Shown piece after piece: positions 1 through 8,308 of a stretch of DNA of 64,000 nt. The number at the start of each line of letters is the position of its first letter. The stretch's first letter is position 1. Position numbers and translations under genes: made by a program. Location: assembly GCF_902459655.1 (NCBI RefSeq), contig NZ_CABPSB010000010.1:62001-126000 (forward strand). Direction: 5' to 3'. Source of the DNA: Pandoraea anhela (GTDB lineage Bacteria; Pseudomonadota; Gammaproteobacteria; Burkholderiales; Burkholderiaceae). A model generated the notes under the pieces. That model made no database searches. It was not told the origin of the DNA and saw only the letters and a program-made list of their open reading frames with translations.

Positions 1-729
1 GGCCCGCACGCCGTCATCGCGCTACATGGCTGGTTCGGCCACGCCCACGCGTTTTCCGATTGCGAGCCGTGGTTCTCTCGCGACGATTTCAGCTACTTCT
101 TCATGGACTATCGCGGCTACGGCGGCATGCGCGACGCCGCTGGGGCGTACACCATCGCGGAAATCGCGCAGGACGTTATCGCACTGGCCGACACCCTCGA
201 TCTCGCGAGCTTCAGCCTCATCGGCCACTCGATGGGCGGTATGGCGATCGAGAAGGTCGCCGCGCTCGCGCCGCAGCGCGTGCGCAAGCTCGTCGCGCTG
301 GCCCCCGTGCCATGTGGCGGCGTAGCGTTCGACGCCGCCCGCCGCGCCCTGTTCGAGAGCGCCGCCACGTCGCTGGAGGCCCGCAAGGCCATCATCGACC
401 GCAGTACCGGCCATCGGCTGCCGTCGTCATGGATCGACCACAAGGCGAACGACTCGGCGGCGCATTCGGCGCCACACGCCTTCGCCGCGTACTTTCACGC
501 ATGGGCCGACACGGACTTCAGCCGCGACATCAACGCCGCCGTGCCGGTCAACGTGCTCGTCGGCGAGCATGACCCGGTGTTCACCACCGAACTGATGGCG
601 CAGACGTACGGGCAACGCTACGCGCGCGTCAGCGTCGACGTGCTCCGCAACGCCGGCCACTATCCGATGAACGAAACACCGCTCGCGCTGGTGCATGCCA
701 TCGAATCGTTCCTTCGCGACGAGGTGTGA
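1..729 (+). CDS. alpha/beta hydrolase, 5'-truncated by window edge
   Basis: The reading frame is open from base 1, so the N-terminus lies outside the window; 242 codons remain. The visible part has the alpha/beta-hydrolase order: an oxyanion stretch with HGWFGHAH near the start, a DYRGYGG strand, the nucleophile elbow GHSMGG (Ser at about base 229), a cap region, then the strand with GEHDPVF (acid) and the catalytic His in NAGHYPMNE close to the C-terminus. All three members of the triad are therefore present. The substrate cannot be told. It converges on the leftward PPC-domain/acyl-CoA ligase operon, so it is not part of that transcript. Confidence 0.88.
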   Translation, partial: GPHAVIALHGWFGHAHAFSDCEPWFSRDDFSYFFMDYRGYGGMRDAAGAYTIAEIAQDVIALADTLDLASFSLIGHSMGGMAIEKVAALAPQRVRKLVALAPVPCGGVAFDAARRALFESAATSLEARKAIIDRSTGHRLPSSWIDHKANDSAAHSAPHAFAAYFHAWADTDFSRDINAAVPVNVLVGEHDPVFTTELMAQTYGQRYARVSVDVLRNAGHYPMNETPLALVHAIESFLRDEV

Positions 730-748
730 GTCGTGTGCGCAAAGGCAA

Positions 749-772
749 ATGGGGAGCCCGAAGACTCCCCAT
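749..772. terminator. hairpin between convergent genes
   Basis: An 8-bp perfect stem (ATGGGGAG pairing with CTCCCCAT) with an 8-nt loop lies 20 bp after the hydrolase stop, between two convergent genes. There is no U-tract on either strand, so a terminator role is only suggested by position. Confidence 0.3.
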
Positions 773-807
773 GCGCTCTCAACGTGTGCCGACGATCCGT
801 ACGTTCG

Positions 808-836
808 TATGTTCGTACGTCCTTATGTTCGTACGT
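808..836. repeat. 16-bp-period direct repeat
   Basis: The 13-mer TATGTTCGTACGT occurs at 808-820 and again at 824-836 with a period of 16 bp, inside a stretch rich in TTCGTA and ACGTAC words. It sits in the convergent intergenic region; no function is evident. Confidence 0.6.
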
Positions 837-866
837 TCTTGAGTCCGAACGTCGGGCCACGTCGCA

Positions 867-1280
867 TCAGGCGGGCAACCACTCCTGCAACGTGACCTCG
901 ATGGTGATGAACGAGAGGTTGCCGCCACGCACGAAGCGCCCGGCGAACATGCGTCCGTTGGTGTCGGCCACCATGCCGTGCAGCATGGGCAGCGCGCTCG
1001 CGGCACCGGGCCTGGCGTCGACCTCACCGAACACATTGAGGATCTCCACGCCGGGCCCGCTCACCAACTGCTCGCGCCAGCCGTCTCCGGCACGGAAGGC
1101 GAGCCGCGCATCGATCAGACTCCCGACGGCCCCGCGCACAATGGCGCGCGCGATCGCATGCTCGGCGCACAATGCCTCGATGCTCTCCGTCAGATCCTGA
1201 TTCGGTTTGAGACGTGCCACGACCAGCCTGCCGAGCGTGCCGTTCTCGATGGCCACAGGAACATCCAGCGCGACGCTCAT
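867..1280 (-). CDS. PPC/DUF296 domain protein (first of two)
   Basis: A 137-residue single-domain protein of the PPC (plants and prokaryotes conserved, DUF296) fold. The pattern is that of the family: LKPNQDLTESIEAL, then GAVGSLIDARL, then a strand with VEILNVFGEV, and a late block LHGMVADTNGRMFAGRF. The family's His-rich signature (HxH ... GGH) has been lost here, in contrast to the neighbouring paralogue. The start at 1280 is chosen because GGGAGGT lies 6 nt upstream and the ATG overlaps the stop of the previous gene by 4 bases (ATGA), implying translational coupling. Last gene of the sigma-54-driven operon. Biochemical role unknown. Confidence 0.8.
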   Translation of the reverse strand: MSVALDVPVAIENGTLGRLVVARLKPNQDLTESIEALCAEHAIARAIVRGAVGSLIDARLAFRAGDGWREQLVSGPGVEILNVFGEVDARPGAASALPMLHGMVADTNGRMFAGRFVRGGNLSFITIEVTLQEWLPA

Positions 1281-1813
1281 GAGAGACCTCCCGCCACCGG
1301 ACGCAGCAGATGAAACCGCGTCTCCTCGTCGTCCCCCGTCACGTATCCGCCATGTTCGAACAGACACAGGCGAATCACCACCGGCTCGTCGCCGGCCCAC
1401 GTGTGGTCGAGAATCAGATGCCCGCCGTGCAACTCGCCGCTCGGATCGGAGAACCCCGCATGACAGTGCAGCAAGGTGGCGCCGTCGGCCGTGCGGCCCA
1501 CGGTGAGCGCCCCGCCGATCAGGTCGACCTCGCGGGTCTCGTCGACCGGCGCACCATACCCGAAGGGACGCTCCACATCGGTCGTGTTCTCGATCATGTG
1601 ATACCGCAGCCCTCGCGCGGTCCCCCCACAGAAACGCCCGACGCCGCCACCGTACGCATAGCGGGATAACGCCGCGCGTAAGGACTCGCCGAGATTCGCA
1701 CCAGACCGGATCGTGACGCGCAGTTCGTGCTGCCCGCTCAACACGCAGTCTTCCACACGGGGTAACGTGGGGACGCCGGCATGCCGATAGACCCGTGAAA
1801 GCGCAGGTTTCAT
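1277..1813 (-). CDS. PPC/DUF296 domain protein (second of two)
   Basis: A 178-residue paralogue of the preceding PPC protein. It keeps the His-containing signature LHCHAGF ... GELHGGHL, residues that cluster at the trimer interface in the family and are thought to bind a metal. The order RVTIRSGANLGESL, GTARGLRYHMI, EVDLIGGALTV fits the fold. The ATG at 1813 has AAGGAGA 9 nt upstream and overlaps the acyl-CoA ligase stop by 4 bases. Prokaryotic PPC proteins have no agreed function; here the pair sits behind a CoA ligase and a thiolase, so an enzyme step on a CoA thioester or on its free acid is a reasonable guess, not shown. Confidence 0.82.
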   Translation of the reverse strand: MKPALSRVYRHAGVPTLPRVEDCVLSGQHELRVTIRSGANLGESLRAALSRYAYGGGVGRFCGGTARGLRYHMIENTTDVERPFGYGAPVDETREVDLIGGALTVGRTADGATLLHCHAGFSDPSGELHGGHLILDHTWAGDEPVVIRLCLFEHGGYVTGDDEETRFHLLRPVAGGLS

Positions 1814-3387
1814 AGTCGATAGTCTCCTTGCTCTTCGAGCATCGTCTTGATTTGCTTTTTCACGATCTTGCCGTAGCCCGATTTGGGCATGGCACTCCAG
1901 AACACGAAGCGACGCGGCCACTTATAGCGGGCGATACGCGCTTCGAGATGTCCGAGCAGTTCATCGGCCTGTGCGGCCATGCCTTCCCGGGCGACCACTA
2001 CCGCGAGCCCGCTCTCGCCCCACTTGGGGTCGGGCACGCCGAGCACTGCACACTCCGACACGCACGGGTGTGTCAGCAACGCTTCTTCGATCTCGCGCGG
2101 ATAAACGTTCGAGCCGCCCGAGATGTACATGTCCGACGCCCGCCCCGTGATGTACAGGAAGCCCTGCGCATCCACGTGCCCCAGATCGCCGGTGTGGAAC
2201 CAGTCGTCCTTGAAAGCTTTGGCGTTGGCCTCCGGGTTGTTGTGATACCCCATGAAGACCGCCGGCCCACGCACGCAGATCTCGCCCGACGCGAACGCCG
2301 GCTGGCGTTGTCCCTGCTCGTCCAGAATCGCCACCTCCATGCCCGTGCGCGGCAATCCGCAGGTGCCCACGCGCGCGTCCGGCGCGTCGTCGTCCTCGCT
2401 ATGCAGCCAGGGCGGCAGCACCGTGATGTTGCCCGTCACTTCGCCCAGCCCGTAGTACTGCACCAGCACGTGGCCCAACTTCCGCAACGCAAACTTCTGG
2501 TCGGCGCGGTACATCGGCGCGCCCGCGTAGATCACGAAGCGCAGCGAGCGATGGTCGTACACGTCGACTGCGGGGTCTTCGACCAGCATCTTCACGATGG
2601 TCGGCACCGTGAACATGTTGTCGACACGGTGACGCTCGATGGCCTGCCAGACCTGTGCCGCATCCATCTTCTCGCCCGGCAGCAGCACGCTCGCCGCGCC
2701 GCGTGCGGTGTTGACGATAGCGTGAATGCCCGCGCCGTGCGAGAGCGGCGCCACGACCATCGAGCGGCTGCGATACGTGATGCCGGGCATCAGATCCGCC
2801 AGATGGTTGGTGACGACGAACGCCATCTGTCCGTGCGAGAGCACGCCGGCCTTGGGATGGCCCGTCGTGCCCGACGTATAGAAGAACCACAGCGGATCCT
2901 CATACTCGACTTCCGCCTCGTAACCCGGTGCGCCCAGATGCTCGGCCACCAGCGTTTCGTAATGCAGTTCGCCTTCGCGCGGTGCGCCCAGCGAGATGAC
3001 ATGACGCAACGCCGGCGAGGCCGCGCGAACGGCATCGACATGGCCTTCGAATCCGGCATCGTAAATCATCGCGCAGGCGCCGCTCGATTGCCCCAGATAA
3101 GCGGCCTCCGGCGCGGTGATGCGGAAGTTCGTCGGCACCCATACCGCGCCGAGGCGAAACGCAATCCACGCGCTCTCGAAGATCGGCAGGTTGTTGCGCG
3201 AGTGCACCAGCAACTTGTCGCCTTTGCCCACGCCGAGCTTGCGCAGCGCATCGACGGCAGCGTTCACGCGGGCGTCGATCTCGCCCCACGTGGTGATCCT
3301 GTCGCCGACGATCAGGCCGGGTTCATCCGGATGACGCCGTGCGACATCGGCCAACAGGCGGCCGAGATTCATCACCTTCTTGAGCAT
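1810..3387 (-). CDS. acyl-CoA synthetase (AMP-forming)
   Basis: A 525-residue ANL-superfamily ligase that would activate a carboxylic acid to its CoA thioester through an acyl-adenylate. All core motifs are visible: the P-loop FFYTSGTTGHPKAG, YYGLGEVTG (A5), the adenine/ribose motif WFHTGDLGHVD (A7), the hinge TGRASDMYISGG (A8), and the C-terminal catalytic Lys in GYGKIVKKQI (A10). Acid specificity cannot be read from sequence. AAGGAGA precedes the ATG by about 7 nt. It lies 20 bp downstream of the thiolase and overlaps the PPC gene, so the four genes form one transcript. Cytoplasmic. Confidence 0.92.
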   Translation of the reverse strand: MLKKVMNLGRLLADVARRHPDEPGLIVGDRITTWGEIDARVNAAVDALRKLGVGKGDKLLVHSRNNLPIFESAWIAFRLGAVWVPTNFRITAPEAAYLGQSSGACAMIYDAGFEGHVDAVRAASPALRHVISLGAPREGELHYETLVAEHLGAPGYEAEVEYEDPLWFFYTSGTTGHPKAGVLSHGQMAFVVTNHLADLMPGITYRSRSMVVAPLSHGAGIHAIVNTARGAASVLLPGEKMDAAQVWQAIERHRVDNMFTVPTIVKMLVEDPAVDVYDHRSLRFVIYAGAPMYRADQKFALRKLGHVLVQYYGLGEVTGNITVLPPWLHSEDDDAPDARVGTCGLPRTGMEVAILDEQGQRQPAFASGEICVRGPAVFMGYHNNPEANAKAFKDDWFHTGDLGHVDAQGFLYITGRASDMYISGGSNVYPREIEEALLTHPCVSECAVLGVPDPKWGESGLAVVVAREGMAAQADELLGHLEARIARYKWPRRFVFWSAMPKSGYGKIVKKQIKTMLEEQGDYRL

Positions 3388-3407
3388 CTCTCGTCTCCTT
3401 TATGCAC

Positions 3408-4574
3408 TCAGCGTGCTTCGAGAATGCTCACGTAATTCGCTACCGCCGCGCCGCCCATGTTGAAGACGCCCGCCAGCTTCGCGCCGGGAATCTGCATATC
3501 GCCGGCCGATCCCGTAAGTTGCATGGCCGCCATGACGTGCATCGACACGCCGGTCGCGCCGACCGGGTGGCCCTTCGCCTTGAGGCCGCCCGACGGATTG
3601 ACCGGTAGCAGGCCGTCCTTCTGCGTCAGCCCCTCGGCCACGAGGTTCGCGCCCTGCCCCGGCTTGGCGAGCCCCATCGCTTCGTACTCGATGAGTTCAG
3701 CGATGGTGAAGCAATCGTGCGTCTCGACCAGCGACAGGTCCTTCAACGACACCCCCGCCACCCCCAGCGCCTGACGCCACGCGTGCTGGCCGCCTTCGAA
3801 CGCCAGCGGGTCGCGACGCGAGAGCGGTAGGTAGTCGTTGACCTGCACCGCCGCACGGAAACCGACCGCCTTGGGCATCGCACGCGCCGCATCGGCCTTC
3901 GAGATCACGAGCGCCGCCGCGCCGTCGGAGACCATCGAGCAGTCGGTGCGCTTGAGCGGACCGGCCACGAACGGGTTCTTCTCCGAAACGTTGCGGCAAA
4001 AGTCGTAGCCGAAATCGCGACGCATGTGCGCGTACGGATTCACCGCGCCATTGCGATGGTTCTTCGCCGCGATCTGCGCGAGCGCGTCGGACTTGTCGCC
4101 GTAACGGTCGAAGTACGCCTGCGCGATCGTGCCGAACACCCCCGCGAAACCGCCGGGAATCCCCGCTTCCTCACGCGCATAGGAACACTTGAGCAGCACT
4201 TCGCCGACCTGCGGCGTGGCGAGTTCCGTCATCTTCTCGAAGCCGATCACGAGCACGTGCGTGGCCTTGCCCGCTTCGATCGATTGCAGCCCGCCGTGCA
4301 CGGCGGCCGAACCGGTCGCGCACGCGTTTTCGTAGCGTGTGGCCGGCTTGAAGCGCAGCCCCGGGATCCGGTTGAAGACGAGCGACGACGGGAAGTCCTG
4401 ATACAGAAAGCCGCCGTTGAAGGTGCCGACGTGAATCGAGTCGATCTGGTCGGGTGAGAGGCCCGCGTCGTCGAGCGCGGCTTGTGCGACGTCGGCCAGC
4501 AGGACTTCGGCATCGACGTTATCGAGTTTGCCGAACTGGGAGTGGGCCCAGCCGGTAAGGCATGCAGCAACCAT
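3408..4574 (-). CDS. thiolase (SCP-x-like acetyl-CoA acyltransferase)
   Basis: A 388-residue thiolase-fold protein. The nucleophilic Cys is at about residue 85 in YENACATGSAAVHGG, and the second catalytic block is GGLKAKGHPVGATG with His near 336. The C-terminal NMGGAAVANY lacks the CxGGG cysteine of classical thiolases, which places it in the SCP-x/lipid-transfer-type subgroup that often cleaves branched or ring-derived beta-ketoacyl-CoAs. The open frame extends upstream to 4682, but the ATG at 4574 is chosen: GGAG lies 8 nt before it and the extension would run through the sigma-54 promoter. First gene of the operon. Confidence 0.9.
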   Translation of the reverse strand: MVAACLTGWAHSQFGKLDNVDAEVLLADVAQAALDDAGLSPDQIDSIHVGTFNGGFLYQDFPSSLVFNRIPGLRFKPATRYENACATGSAAVHGGLQSIEAGKATHVLVIGFEKMTELATPQVGEVLLKCSYAREEAGIPGGFAGVFGTIAQAYFDRYGDKSDALAQIAAKNHRNGAVNPYAHMRRDFGYDFCRNVSEKNPFVAGPLKRTDCSMVSDGAAALVISKADAARAMPKAVGFRAAVQVNDYLPLSRRDPLAFEGGQHAWRQALGVAGVSLKDLSLVETHDCFTIAELIEYEAMGLAKPGQGANLVAEGLTQKDGLLPVNPSGGLKAKGHPVGATGVSMHVMAAMQLTGSAGDMQIPGAKLAGVFNMGGAAVANYVSILEAR

Positions 4575-4614
4575 GAAGTGTCTCCGGAAAAATGGGGTCA
4601 TCCAGACTCCGGTG

Positions 4615-4630
4615 AGCAATTTCGATGCCA
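4615..4630 (-). promoter_or_regulatory. sigma-54 (-24/-12) promoter of the thiolase operon
   Basis: Read on the minus strand the sequence is TGGCATCGAAATTGCT. It matches TGGCA-N6-TTGCW with GG and GC exactly 12 bp apart. The predicted start near 4605 leaves a leader of about 30 nt before the thiolase ATG at 4574. No credible sigma-70 promoter was seen closer to the gene. Confidence 0.8.
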
Positions 4631-4720
4631 GACGCACCTCGCCGCTGCGCGCGCCATCGGCGCAGCGAGGTGTCTGCAACATCGACAGCCCGGTCAGTCG
4701 TCGTCACGAGTTCGTGTGGT

Positions 4721-4740
4721 TTCGTACTGTTTCGTACTGT
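4721..4740. repeat. tandem decamer between promoter and activator sites
   Basis: TTCGTACTGT occurs twice in perfect tandem, followed by a degenerate third start. About 55 bp further right lies TTTCGC-ATCAA-GCGAAA (4794-4810), an inverted repeat. Both are in the DNA that would loop between the central palindromes and the leftward sigma-54 promoter. Confidence 0.5.
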
Positions 4741-4896
4741 TTTGTGCGCTTGTGGCGCATTTGCAGTTGACGCAAGCGTAAAGCGGGATTTGTTTTCGCA
4801 TCAAGCGAAATTTGAAGCTGTGCCGGCGCCTGTAATGCGCGGAAATTTTGCTGCACCGCGGCAAGCATCGGGCCGCCACGCGCCCGCAGGAACGGG

Positions 4897-4975
4897 TGCG
4901 ACACCTGTCGCATCGTGCGCACTTGAGAATGCGACACGTGTCGCAGGGCCTTGCGGAAATGCGACAGGTGTCACA
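4897..4975. promoter_or_regulatory. three tandem 16-bp palindromes, likely activator (UAS) sites
   Basis: Three copies of TGCGACA-NN-TGTCGCA: 4897-4912 (perfect), 4930-4945 (perfect, centre CG) and 4960-4975 (one arm changed to TGTCACA). Starts are 33 and 30 bp apart, about three helical turns, so dimers would line up on one DNA face. They lie about 270 bp from the leftward and 170 bp from the rightward sigma-54 promoter, the usual range for enhancer sites of NtrC-type activators. A single cluster could serve both promoters. The bound protein is inferred, the best local candidate being the activator at 10280-11608. Confidence 0.75.
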
Positions 4976-5141
4976 CCCGTCGCCATGGGTCGGTCCACGG
5001 GCTTCGTATACGCAACAAATCATCACGCATGCGCCCGCGCACCGCGAATCCTTGCGGCATCAGACGAAAGCGCACCGGCAAAGCCCGCGGGATTTCACTG
5101 ATGCTTATCGACGTTAGGGTTTTCCCGTTTGGGCCCCGAAC

Positions 5142-5157
5142 TGGCATTCGATTTGCG
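5142..5157 (+). promoter_or_regulatory. sigma-54 (-24/-12) promoter of the TRAP operon
   Basis: TGGCATTCGATTTGCG matches TGGCA-N6-TTGC with exact spacing of GG and GC. The predicted start near 5168 gives a leader of about 140 nt ahead of dctP. The leader can form a nested stem (CCGGGA 5230-5235 with TCCCGG 5261-5266, and GTTGC with GCAAC inside), which may matter for expression. Confidence 0.78.
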
Positions 5158-5308
5158 TAAGATTATCCAGCCACTTGCAAGCCGAATGTCCGGCGCATGA
5201 TGCGAATCGCACATCGCCATCCAAGTTGGCCGGGACGTTGCGCAGCAACACGCCAGCGTCTCCCGGTCTCAGATGCTTTGCCGAAACCTAAGACAGGAGA
5301 TTAGCAGT

Positions 5309-6328
5309 ATGAGCACCATGGATCGCCGCCACTTCATCAAGGTCGTGGCCGCAACGTCGGCAGCTGCCGCTACGGGGTTGTATCAGACGCAAGCCCACGC
5401 CGCAGAATTTACGCTGAAGTTCGCCAACAACCTGCCGGTCAGCCATCCGATGAACATCCGCGCCAAGGAAATGGCGCAGAAGATCGCGGAGCAATCGAAG
5501 GGCCGCATCGACTTCCAGCTCTACCCGAACAACCAGCTCGGTTCCGACAGCGACATGCTGAGCCAGGTACGCTCGGGCGCCATCGATTTCTTCACGCTCT
5601 CGCCGCTGATTCTCGGCACGCTCGTGCCGGCAGCGCAGATTTCGGGCGTGGGCTTCGCCTTCAAGGACTACAGCCAGGTGTGGGCAGCCATGGACGGCGA
5701 TCTCGGCAAGCATGTCCGCGGCCAGATCGCGAAGACCACGGTGTTCGCCTTCGACAAAATCTGGGAGAACGGCTACCGCCAGATCACCACGAGCAGCCGT
5801 CCGATCACCTCGCCGACCGACCTCAAGGGGCTGAAGATTCGCGTACCGACGAGCCCGTTGTGGACGTCGATGTTCCGCGCGTTCGATTCGTCGCCCACGT
5901 CGATCAACTTCGCAGAAGTGTATTCGGCCTTGCAGACGAAAATCGTCGAAGCGCAGGAAAACCCGCTCGCGCTGCTGACCACGGCCAAGCTCTATGAGGT
6001 GCAGAAGTATGTGTCGATGACGAATCACATGTGGGACGGCTTCTGGTTCCTCGCCAACAAGCAGAAGTGGGACAAGCTGCCGAAGGACCTGCAGGACATC
6101 GTGACCGCCAACGTGAACGCCGCCGCCCTTGTCCAGCGCGACGACGTGCGCAAGCTCAACGAAAGCGTGACCACCGAACTCCAGCAGAAGGGGCTCGTGT
6201 TCAACACGCCGAACAACGAGACGTTCCGCGACAAGCTGCGCTCGGCCGGCTTCTATGCCGAATGGCACAAGAAGTTCGGTGAGGACGCCTGGGCCATGTT
6301 GGAAAAGTACACAGGGAAGCTCGTGTAA
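5309..6328 (+). CDS. TRAP transporter substrate-binding protein DctP
   Basis: A 339-residue periplasmic solute receptor of the DctP family. The N-terminus MSTMDRRHFIKVVAAT carries a twin-arginine signal (RRxFIK) followed by an Ala-rich segment and a likely cleavage after AHA, so the protein is probably exported folded by Tat. The mature part begins with FTLKFANNLP and contains the QLYPNNQLGSD and IWENGYRQITTSSRPI blocks of the family; the anchoring Arg for the ligand carboxylate is expected in LKGLKIRVP. The ATG at 5309 has AGGAGA 8 nt upstream and gives the proper signal peptide. First gene of the rightward sigma-54 operon; ligand unknown, most likely an organic acid. Confidence 0.93.
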   Translation: MSTMDRRHFIKVVAATSAAAATGLYQTQAHAAEFTLKFANNLPVSHPMNIRAKEMAQKIAEQSKGRIDFQLYPNNQLGSDSDMLSQVRSGAIDFFTLSPLILGTLVPAAQISGVGFAFKDYSQVWAAMDGDLGKHVRGQIAKTTVFAFDKIWENGYRQITTSSRPITSPTDLKGLKIRVPTSPLWTSMFRAFDSSPTSINFAEVYSALQTKIVEAQENPLALLTTAKLYEVQKYVSMTNHMWDGFWFLANKQKWDKLPKDLQDIVTANVNAAALVQRDDVRKLNESVTTELQQKGLVFNTPNNETFRDKLRSAGFYAEWHKKFGEDAWAMLEKYTGKLV

Positions 6329-8206
6329 ATGGAAACTTTGACGATGACGGCTGAGCCGACGCACGCGCTCGCACGCCTGTTCTGCCACGTCAACCGCGCG
6401 GTGATGAAAGTCACCGAAGCGGCTGCCGTGCTGCTGGTGGTGGCGGAGACGCTCATCCTGCTCGCGGGCGTGGTCTCGCGTTACGGGTTCGACAATCCGC
6501 TCACGTGGTCGGACGAACTGGCACAAATCCTCTTCATCTGGCTATCGATGCTCGGCGCCGTGCTTGCCCTCGACCGGGGCGAGCACATGCGTCTGTCCGC
6601 CATCGTCAACAAACTTCCCGAGGCATGGCGCAACTGGTTCCAGACCATGGCCGCGCTGACCGTGTGTGTGTTCGTCGCGCTCATCATCATGCCGGCGTAC
6701 ACGCATGCGATCGAGCAGATGGACATCACCACGCCCGCGCTAGAGATTCCGGACGGGCTGCGCGCTGCCGCCCTGCCCGTGGGTGCGGCGCTGATGCTCA
6801 TCGCCGCGATTTCGCGCATGGCGCGATGCTCCAGCCTGCGTCAGTTCGGGCTCGGCGTGCTGTTCGTCGCCGCGCTCGGCGCCGCGCTCTGGCTCGGGCG
6901 TCCCGCGCTCATCGCCATGGGCAACTACAACCTGCTGATCTTCTTCGTGCTGATCGTGGGCGCGTGCGTGACAGGCGGCATTCCGATTGCCTTTGCGTTC
7001 GGTACCGCCACCCTCGCGTATCTCGCGCTCGTGACCGATGCCCCGTTGCAGATCGTCGTGAGCCGCATGGATGAGGGCATGTCCGGGCTGGTGCTGCTGT
7101 CGGTGCCGCTGTTCGTGCTGCTCGGCGCGCTTATCGAGATGAGCGGGCTGGCACGCAGCCTGATCGAATTCATGGCCTCGCTGCTCGGACACGTGCGCGG
7201 CGGCCTGCAATACGTGCTGCTCGGCGCGATGTTCCTGGTCTCGGGGATCTCCGGCTCCAAGGCCGCCGACATGGCCGCCGTCGCCCCGGCGCTCTTCCCC
7301 GAAATGCAACGGCGCGGGTCCAAGCAGGAAGACCTCGTGGCGCTGCTCTCGGCCACCGGCGCGATGACGGAGACGATTCCGCCGAGCCTCGTGCTCATCA
7401 CCATCGGGGCGGTGTGCGGCGTGTCGATCACTGCGCTGTTCGTCGGTGGCCTGCTGCCCGCCGTGATCGCCACCCTCGCCATTGTGGTGGTGTGTTTTGC
7501 CCGCTCACGCAAAGAAGCGCCGAGCGCCGCACGTCGTGCGCCGTGGGGAGTGATCGGCAAGACGTTCATCGTCGCCCTGCCCGCGCTGGCGTTGCCGGTT
7601 CTGATCCGCACGGCCGTGATTGAAGGCGCCGCAACCGCCACGGAAGTGTCGACCATCGGCATTGCTTACACCATCGTGATCGGCCTGATCGTTCACGCAT
7701 TCAAGCAGCATCTGAACTTCAAACGCCTCTATCCGCTGCTCACCGAGACGGCCGCCCTCTCCGGCGCGATCCTGCTGATCATCGGCATGGCGACCGCAAT
7801 GGCATGGTCGCTCACGCAGTCGGGCTTCTCGGCGAAGCTCGTCGGCCTCATGCACGGTATGCCGGGCGGACAGATCGGCTTCCTGCTCATCTCGATGGTC
7901 GTGTTTATCGTGCTCGGCAGTGTGCTCGAAGGGATTCCCGCCATCGTGCTGTTCGGGCCGCTGCTGTTCCCCGTCGCGCGCTCGCTCGGTATCCACGACG
8001 TGCATTACGCCATGGTGGTGATCCTCTCGATGGGCATGGGCTTGTTCGCGCCGCCGCTCGGTGTCGGGTTCTACGCCGCCTGCGCCATCGGAAAAACCTC
8101 GCCCGACAAGGTCTTCAACCGCATGTGGACTTACATGGGCGCGTTGCTCGTCGCGCTGCTCGTGGTGGTCTTCATCCCCTGGATCTCGATCGGTTTCCTG
8201 AAGTAA
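6329..8206 (+). CDS. TRAP transporter fused permease DctQM
   Basis: A 625-residue inner-membrane protein joining the small DctQ subunit (about residues 1-180, four hydrophobic segments, with the typical RYGFDNPLTWSDELAQILFIWL) to the large DctM subunit (about 195-625, many hydrophobic segments, with SGSKAADMAAVAPALFPEM and ETIPPSLVLITIG). It would use an ion gradient to import the ligand delivered by the preceding DctP. The ATG directly follows the dctP stop codon, so expression is coupled. DctQ-DctM fusions are well known in the family; nothing is missing. Confidence 0.93.
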   Translation: METLTMTAEPTHALARLFCHVNRAVMKVTEAAAVLLVVAETLILLAGVVSRYGFDNPLTWSDELAQILFIWLSMLGAVLALDRGEHMRLSAIVNKLPEAWRNWFQTMAALTVCVFVALIIMPAYTHAIEQMDITTPALEIPDGLRAAALPVGAALMLIAAISRMARCSSLRQFGLGVLFVAALGAALWLGRPALIAMGNYNLLIFFVLIVGACVTGGIPIAFAFGTATLAYLALVTDAPLQIVVSRMDEGMSGLVLLSVPLFVLLGALIEMSGLARSLIEFMASLLGHVRGGLQYVLLGAMFLVSGISGSKAADMAAVAPALFPEMQRRGSKQEDLVALLSATGAMTETIPPSLVLITIGAVCGVSITALFVGGLLPAVIATLAIVVVCFARSRKEAPSAARRAPWGVIGKTFIVALPALALPVLIRTAVIEGAATATEVSTIGIAYTIVIGLIVHAFKQHLNFKRLYPLLTETAALSGAILLIIGMATAMAWSLTQSGFSAKLVGLMHGMPGGQIGFLLISMVVFIVLGSVLEGIPAIVLFGPLLFPVARSLGIHDVHYAMVVILSMGMGLFAPPLGVGFYAACAIGKTSPDKVFNRMWTYMGALLVALLVVVFIPWISIGFLK

Positions 8207-8241
8207 CGCAAATTCCCTGACGGTTTCGCGATTTCACCGAC

Positions 8242-8272
8242 GGGCTCCGCCGCATCGCTGGCGGCGGAGCCC
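8242..8272 (+). other. intercistronic perfect stem-loop
   Basis: A perfect 12-bp GC-rich stem (GGGCTCCGCCGC with its complement) and a 7-nt loop stand between dctQM and the SDR gene. No U-run follows, so it is more likely an mRNA-stabilising or partial-termination element within the operon than a full terminator. Confidence 0.55.
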
Positions 8273-8308
8273 GGGCTGTGTCTATCAGTAAAATTAGGAG
8301 TCCTTAGC

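Noticed and set aside
4897-4975. CRISPR-like array
   Set aside because: Only three 16-bp fully palindromic units with 14- to 17-bp spacing and no cas genes. They fit activator sites far better.
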